Assembly (NCBI GenBank): GCA_963969595.1
Contig: OZ018418.1
Location: 10,111,001 to 10,175,000 of the forward strand
DNA from: Neckera pumila
Taxonomy: Eukaryota > Streptophyta > Bryopsida > Hypnales > Neckeraceae
Direction of reading: 5' to 3'
DNA: 64,000 nucleotides
Shown here: positions 58,620 to 64,000 of the stretch, piece after piece
How the letters are laid out: each line of letters starts with the position of its first letter
Position numbering within the stretch: position 1 is the stretch's first letter
Made by a program: the position numbers and the translations under genes
The notes under the pieces: model-generated
Seen by the model: only the letters and a program-made list of their open reading frames with translations
What the model was told of the DNA's origin: nothing
Databases searched by the model: none

Positions 58620-59277
58620 GGACAATTTCCCGTATCAAAAAGCGACTTACGGCACATCTTGTATTATGTTGCCACTGGGCAGTCAACAATGGATTTTTCA
58701 ATGATGCCCGTTGATGACAGTGTAGTAGACAGTCCGCCAAATGGTGGAAAGCGCCTTAACCTTGTTAACTCTCCTTCGCCACTCAAATGTGGTTTCCAAT
58801 CACTCTCAGCACGTGATTGTAGTGAGGGTAACGTCGTGGCTAAACAAAAACTGTACAATGACAAATTCAACCATCTAGTTGCCACTAAGGTAAGTGAGTA
58901 TTACTCTAAATTCCTGATTTGAAGTGTATTTTAATGCTCGTTTATCCTATGAAATGAAAACGTTTGATTTCTATTTGTCTATGTAGGAGGATGCAAAAGT
59001 ACCAAAGCCAATTGTCATAAAAGGAAATGTGTCAAAGGAACTGCCGCGAAATACTTGCAAGTACATGGAGAAAATTCTTGCATCAGCGGTTGTGCGGCTT
59101 CCTTTGCCTTCATTCAGGAAACGGCTTGACTTAAGAAGAAAGTGCATGACACATGATAGGCAACCTAAACTTCACTGTAGTCCTCGTCCATGGGATGCTT
59201 GGGAGCAAAGATCCTTGAAAAAGCAAAGGCAGGAGATTGCCAACCAAAAAACCGCACCAAATAATGGATACAATTGA
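58620..59277 (+). pseudogene. Locus 2, C-terminal exons with V-V-D-S-P-P segment and basic tail
   Basis: The first exon has S-T-M-D-F-S-M-M-P-V-D-D-S-V-V-D-S-P-P and S-P-S-P-L, matching S-S-M-D-F-S-V-K-P-I-E-D-G-V-V-D-S-P-P and S-P-S-P-L in locus 1. It ends in V-A-T-K at a perfect GTAAGT donor (58890). A 97-base intron closes at TATGTAG (58986). The last exon has Y-M-E-K-I-L-A-S-A-V-V, R-L-D-L-R-R-K and C-S-P-R-P-W-D-A-W-E-Q, aligned with M-E-I-I-V-S-A-S-I-V and C-S-T-P-S-W-H-S-W in locus 1. It stops at 59275. S-P-P and S-P-S-P motifs could be phosphorylation or docking sites; this is inference. These exons are open and have clean splice sites. Confidence 0.55.
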
Positions 59278-59299
59278 GGACTTGAAATATTGAAGGCAC

Positions 59300-60990
59300 T
59301 TGAGATGTTGAAGAGTAGGTCACACTTGTAGGACATAAGTTGGTGGTGGTGGAGTAGATACCAATCTTGTTCAAATTTCAGTGAGTAATATAGAGCTAAT
59401 ATTATGTAGGTAGGAAACAATCATATGTTGGATGATGCTCAAAATATACTAGGTACAATTGTGGATCAAACATGTTTGCTGCAATGTAAAAGTAGAAGAG
59501 TAGGAGAAACTTGTAGACCGTATAGGATAGAGTTTTCTTTAGGAGAATAGAAAAGCATAAATGATTTTACTATCAACTTGCAATGGTGGTAATGTCTCCA
59601 GCTCAGTTACCAAATAACTTGTACTTTGTTACAAATAATTTAAAAATTTGTAAATTCTGGTGCTTCCACAAAGTCATATTTTGTAGTGATTGTGCATTCA
59701 TTGGTTTAATAAAATAAATTCTATGATTATTTTTATTAAATATCTATATACTTTATTATTACTACTAGATATTTGGAAATTTTGGTACCACATGCGTGCT
59801 ATGTGTGAAATTGTATTGCCTTATTATAATTTATAGAGATCAAAGTTTCTTCAATTTATAAATTCTCTTCAAATTTCTCTTCAATTTATAGTTTGTAGTG
59901 CTTATTAAAAGTTATAAGAAATTAAAGTTAGAAATTAAGAACAATTTAGAAAGAATCATCCAAAAATAATCCACCAAGGAGTTTTAAAATTTACAATAGA
60001 AAAAGTAACCCAAGTTAGTAAGAATTTAATGTAATCTTAAAATATTTCACCATACCAAAAATTACCAAAATTTATCTTGAATAAAAAGTAGTAGTAAAAG
60101 TAGAAGGAACCAAAAGAAAATTACCTAATAGGATCTTTAAAGAATTTTAGGATCTAGAGTAAAAAAGTAAAAACAATAGGACAGAAGTAGAATAGTTTTT
60201 GAATTTCCAAATAAAAAAGAAATCACGGAAGAATTTTGATGAATTGGATAATGATCAAAATTCGACCATAAAAATTTTTTTACCAAAGAAGTCAAAATTA
60301 CTTTTATTTTATCTTCAAGATAAAAATTAAATCTTGATAGTAAAATTATTTGATCTTAGAAGTAAAAGGTAAAAAGAAATTGCGTAAGGATTTTTATGAA
60401 CAAACACGGTCAAAATTCACCAATAATTAACAATTACCCAAGAAGTCAAAAATTAAGAACTTTAGGATAAACAAGAATTACTTAAGAATTTTGATGAACC
60501 GACATGATCAAAATTCTCCAATAATTAACAATTATCCAAGAAGTCAAAAGTAATTGTGTTTTACCATAACAAGTATAGAAATAACATCTCTAAGGTAAAA
60601 CTATTTAATTCTAGAAGTAAGTGAATTGAGCTTCCATTAGTAATAGTAAGAATTTATCAAAACTTATCCCAAAAGGAAAAGAGTAGAAGAAGTAATAAAG
60701 GTTCAAGAGATTACTTAGTCCTAATCTCATCCGCCATTATCCGTTAGGGATTTAGGTCAATTTTAGCTTTCTTCACCATTTTGGAAAGGGTAAAACAAAC
60801 CCTACACATCATACCAATCCATTTATTTGCTTGCAGATTAATACCAGATCATAGTTTGATTGTTAATCAGTCACAGTAAAAACCAACCGAACTATACTAA
60901 CATCTTTTGGTTTTTTATAGCAATTAGAAGTGGACAAAGCTAAAAATAGGAACAATACCAAAGATCCATTGCTTGGAAGGCGTAATTGGA
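59300..60990. other. AT-rich intergenic region, no supported gene
   Basis: Very AT-rich. Some degenerate phrases recur (AAGAATTTTGATGAA, CATGATCAAAATTC, CAATAATTAACAATTA near 60230, 60400 and 60500), suggesting an old tandem repeat with a period of about 100 bases. No frame with a recognisable motif. Confidence 0.4.
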
Positions 60991-60999
60991 CTATACGTG

Positions 61000-63900
61000 T
61001 TAACACCCGATATAATATTATCCACGACAAAAACTAGAGCCCAATTGTATACACTTTATTCCAAAGGTGGGAATAAAAAGCCCACACTTGGTAGTCGATA
61101 ACTACCTTCAATACCTTTGGTCCGGAAGGTATACTGTGGTAGCTTGGAAAGTAAGATAAGCCTGGATTAGTGAGGAAAGTAGAGGAAGCAGTTAACAAGG
61201 GTATAATTTTTTTGGTTTATCCAAGAATAAACTAAACACCTTACCACAATTAACATTCCTTGCTAAAAGAGTAATAGTAGATAGATAATTTGGTTAAGAC
61301 CAGTAGCAAAAGTTTCATGTTCTTACGGAGAACCGGAATTGGATTGAAATCCAGAACAGTTCCCATAGTTGGGGTTGGGTACCAGAATTCACGGGAAATG
61401 TAACAGACCACCTACCGGGAGTTGTTTGGGCAGATGTAGGATTCAATGGCCCTACCGAGAATTAGGGCTGCCCGTTCAAACGGTCGGATTTATCCACATG
61501 CAAGAAAATCAGCTATCCTAATCCGGCGGTCGAACATTTGAGGGAAGTTTGAGGGGTCGGAACTTCCATCTTCATTCTTGTATTTGCGTCTGGATTGTGT
61601 CTGGAGCGCGAGGGAATTGAGCTTATTGCATGCAAGTGTTTCTAGAGAGATAGAAAGGTTTCCGGTCCCGGAGTGAAAGAGCGGAAGAGGATCCTTACCT
61701 GGCAAGAAACTGCTTGGAATCCTTTAAGAGAGGCATTGGTTGACTAAATTGTTGAGAGACTTGAGCGATGGTGAAGGCCGAGGGTAGCGGGTCAAGGGCT
61801 TTCAAATTCAAAACGATCCATCCGGCCATTTTGAAGGATGATGGAGAGTGGAAGTAGCTAGAAGAGGATCTGGGGGTAGATCAGGGTTGCCAACTTTCTA
61901 AAGAAACCATGGAGCTTACAAGACGAAGACATGATTGGCAAACTCATAAAGGGCTAGTCAAACAAGTGGGTGAAGACCACTTGTGCTTTTCCTAGCGAAT
62001 GGACGATAGAGATGTGCAAGAGGGTCTACAACTTTCCCCATGCTGGAGAGGGGACAGCCTCGCGGACAGACCAATACGCTAAAGGTAAATTTGTAAACCT
62101 TCCTCATCCTAAGGATGGCTATGCAGTAGCAAATAGTAAGTCACTGAGAGAGAAGAGAATCTTGAAGTTTGTGGTCCCCATCCTATATCCTGAATGGCCA
62201 AACTGGGTTACAGTCATGTGGGCCAACACCATCTTTGGAGCGCTAAGTGATGAGAAGAAAGTGTTTTGGGTAGGAGTGGTGAGAGACTTAGTCCAGAGGA
62301 TGGTCGACTCTTTAGGCAGTACAAAGGCGACTTCTATACGATCCTTCTTGTTTCACTGGTACGAACATCTAGAGGTGCTGAGGAAGAAGGAGGATGTGAC
62401 CCTGAAGGCAAACTCCATAATGAGTAAATTCGATATCACTCCCCCTCAAAAGAAAGAGGGTGAGGAAAAGATGAAAGGACCGGATGAGGAATCCGGTAGA
62501 GGGTCATCAAAGAAGCGAGAGTCTTTAGAGAGGATGATATCCTCCAAAAAGAAGAAAGGATCCCAGAGGAGTCGGAAGGGTTTTGCGGAACCAGAAGTCG
62601 AGAGGGAGGTATCCTCTATGGAGGATTATTGAGGATCTGGAAAAGACAAAGGAAGACTTGAATACTGAGAGGGGAGCAATGAGGAAAGTTTGTAGTCTGC
62701 TTGGTGGGATCAAAGTATCCGAGCTTGTAGACTCGGTAGAGGAACTGATCCGACAGAAGAATATTGACCAGTGGAAAGAGGATTTTAAGAGACTAGTTGA
62801 TGAGAATGAGTCCCTCCGCAAGAAGTTAGACAAGAGTGAGATGTCCTCAAGAAAGCCAAGTGCTTTGATGAGGAAATCCACAAGGCTGGAGTAGAGGGGG
62901 CAGTCAAGGCTATCCTAGTCTATGCAGAGTATGTAGATAGTGTGGAAAGGATACTGGATAATATTTGAGGAGCTCTACAGTAAGCGAGTCAACTCCCGGA
63001 CATGCCTGTGAAGTCAAGGAAGAGCGAGGAAGAGAAGATACCTGCCAAGGACTCTTCCAAGCAGAAGGTAGAAGGAGGTGAGGATTCGACACACGGATCC
63101 GGATCCAAGGGCAATATCAAGAGGAAGAAGGATGAGTTCTGGACTCTGCAGAGCAAAGGCCCCAAACCCTCTCCAGTGAAGACAAGCGGGGTGAAGTTGA
63201 AGTCCACCCTCAAACAAGCAAGGGAGGTGTCTTCTAAGAGCTACCATTTGCGAGAGGATGAGGCGCCTAGTCAGTTAGCAAAGGAGGATAGCGGATTCGG
63301 ATCCGGATCCGAGTTTGAGTCCCAACCTGACTTAGAAGTGGAAGAAGAAGAGGAATTTGACGTTGCTACAATTTCTCCGTTGGACTTCAAAGGGAAGAGT
63401 ACAACTAAGGATAAGATGACAGCTAAACCCCTGCCAGTAGGAAGTAGCCACCAAATCCGAGGAGCCTTCTCCAAAAGAAGGTAGAAAGTAGAATTAGAAA
63501 TTCTTAGAATAAGCCTAGGAACAATAGGCGTAAATTCCAGTAAATATAGCTGAATTTAATTCAATTGAAGTAAGTAAAAGTTTTTGGGTGTTAGAAGCTA
63601 CTTGGCAGGTATTTTCAGTTGTATGTACCTGGACTGTGGCTTTTCGGGGATTTAGGATCTGAGATCCACATTTTGCGGATCGGATGGGTTGGTAGGAAAG
63701 TCAGCTCAGGGGGATAAGGAATGACACTTGTCATTCCTTGGTCCTTTGCTTTTGGTTGCTGGGGACCTTTAGGGTTCCTTGGAATTAGTATTTAGGGGTT
63801 GGAAGTTAGTTTCAACTCCGGGTAGTTTATACTCTTGTTTTCCTATTTTCAATTTCTGCAAAGAAAGCTTGGATTTCAACTTCATGAGTACTAGTCTGAA

Positions 63901-64000
63901 AAGTCTTGGTCTTGTGTTGAGAGGTTAGGTGATGCTTTTATCATCGCTAGTTCAAATAGTTTAGTTGTGGGAATTTGAGAGGAAAAGTGACCTCCGAATT
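61000..64000 (+). mobile_element. Family G repetitive element, copy D (runs off the window)
   Basis: The orientation is opposite to copies A-C. A leader of about 700 bases precedes the gag-like frame at 61768, and at least 500 bases follow its stop at 63484. The nucleotide sequence is clearly more distant from copies A-C than they are from each other, and its 3' region has few shared words, so it represents another subfamily. The left edge near 61000 is inferred from the change in base content and is uncertain. Confidence 0.5.
61768..63484 (+). pseudogene. gag-like coiled-coil protein of family G, copy D, frameshifted
   Basis: The start at 61768 gives M-V-K-A-E-G-S-G-S and reaches L-E-E-D-L-G after one stop. 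A frame change then leads to W-T-I-E-M-C-K-R-V-Y, S-R-T-D-Q-Y-A-K-G-K-F, F-V-V-P-I-L-Y-P-E-W-P and W-A-N-T-I-F-G-A-L (61970-62632), in the order of copy A. Next comes a coiled coil (62583-62894; E-K-T-K-E-D-L-N-T-E-R and L-V-D-E-N-E-S-L-R-K-K-L), and after another frame change an acidic Ser/Glu part (G-S-G-S-E-F-E-S; E-V-E-E-E-E-E) with a basic end F-S-K-R-R (63002-63484). The frames suggest two or three small indels. No zinc knuckle, protease or polymerase is seen before the window ends. Confidence 0.58.

Overview
The window looks like a gene-poor, AT-rich stretch of a plant-lineage (streptophyte) nuclear genome. Reasons: one degraded plant B3 DNA-binding domain; three plant-type FCP1/NLI-IF (CTD-phosphatase-like) HAD domains; transposases of eukaryotic hAT, DUF7869 and D-F-S-E-N-Y types; exons bounded by GTAAGT/GTATGT...AG introns; no bacterial-style operons, rRNA, tRNA or CRISPR. 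Because seed-plant housekeeping genes are absent and the transposase types are ones I associate with charophytes, bryophytes or ferns, I favour a non-seed streptophyte, at low confidence. No intact gene was found: every recognisable coding region carries in-frame stops or frameshifts.

Layout. 1-3.2 kb: 5' and coding part of a repetitive element (family G, copy A, minus strand) with a gag-like coiled-coil ORF. 3.4-4.33 kb: a 924-bp piggyBac-type element with perfect TTAA sites. 4.4-5.1 kb: hAT transposase fragment. 6.7-13.6 kb (minus): locus 1, a decayed multi-exon gene that includes an FCP1-like phosphatase domain, split by family G copy B (8.9-12.3 kb). 14.6 kb: B3 domain remnant. 16.5-20.7 kb (minus): a 4-kb DDE transposase pseudogene. 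21.2 kb: a second, separate FCP1-like ORF, followed by an AATGACT-rich repeat field and unidentified exons (22.2-25.4 kb). 25.5-27.7 kb: two tandem repeat arrays. 28.5-29.6 kb: basic exons. 29.8-31.55 kb: 5'-truncated family G copy C. 32.04-37.28 kb: a 5.2-kb CACTA-like element without a recognisable gene, holding a nested second TTAA element. 38-39.3 kb: TATA-like promoter region, short tandem repeats and a 163-bp hairpin MITE. 41.4-43.75 kb (minus): DUF7869-type transposase pseudogene. 44-48.1 kb: four tandem repeat fields. 52.9-59.3 kb (plus): locus 2, the paralogue of locus 1 in opposite orientation. 61-64 kb (plus): family G copy D.

The most notable item is the locus 1/locus 2 pair. Both share the same order of parts over several exons: a segment with a Y-Y-x-T ... 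W-L-x-I-C-x-G-E-K-E motif, an M-E-F-Y-L segment, a charged coiled coil, a linker, an FCP1-like HAD phosphatase domain, an S-M-D-F-S ... V-V-D-S-P-P segment and a basic tail. Locus 2 also keeps an upstream region with a G-Q-H motif that resembles ParB/Srx-like domains. I do not recognise this architecture as a named gene or transposon. It may be a mobile element or an expanded gene family; the sequence alone does not decide.
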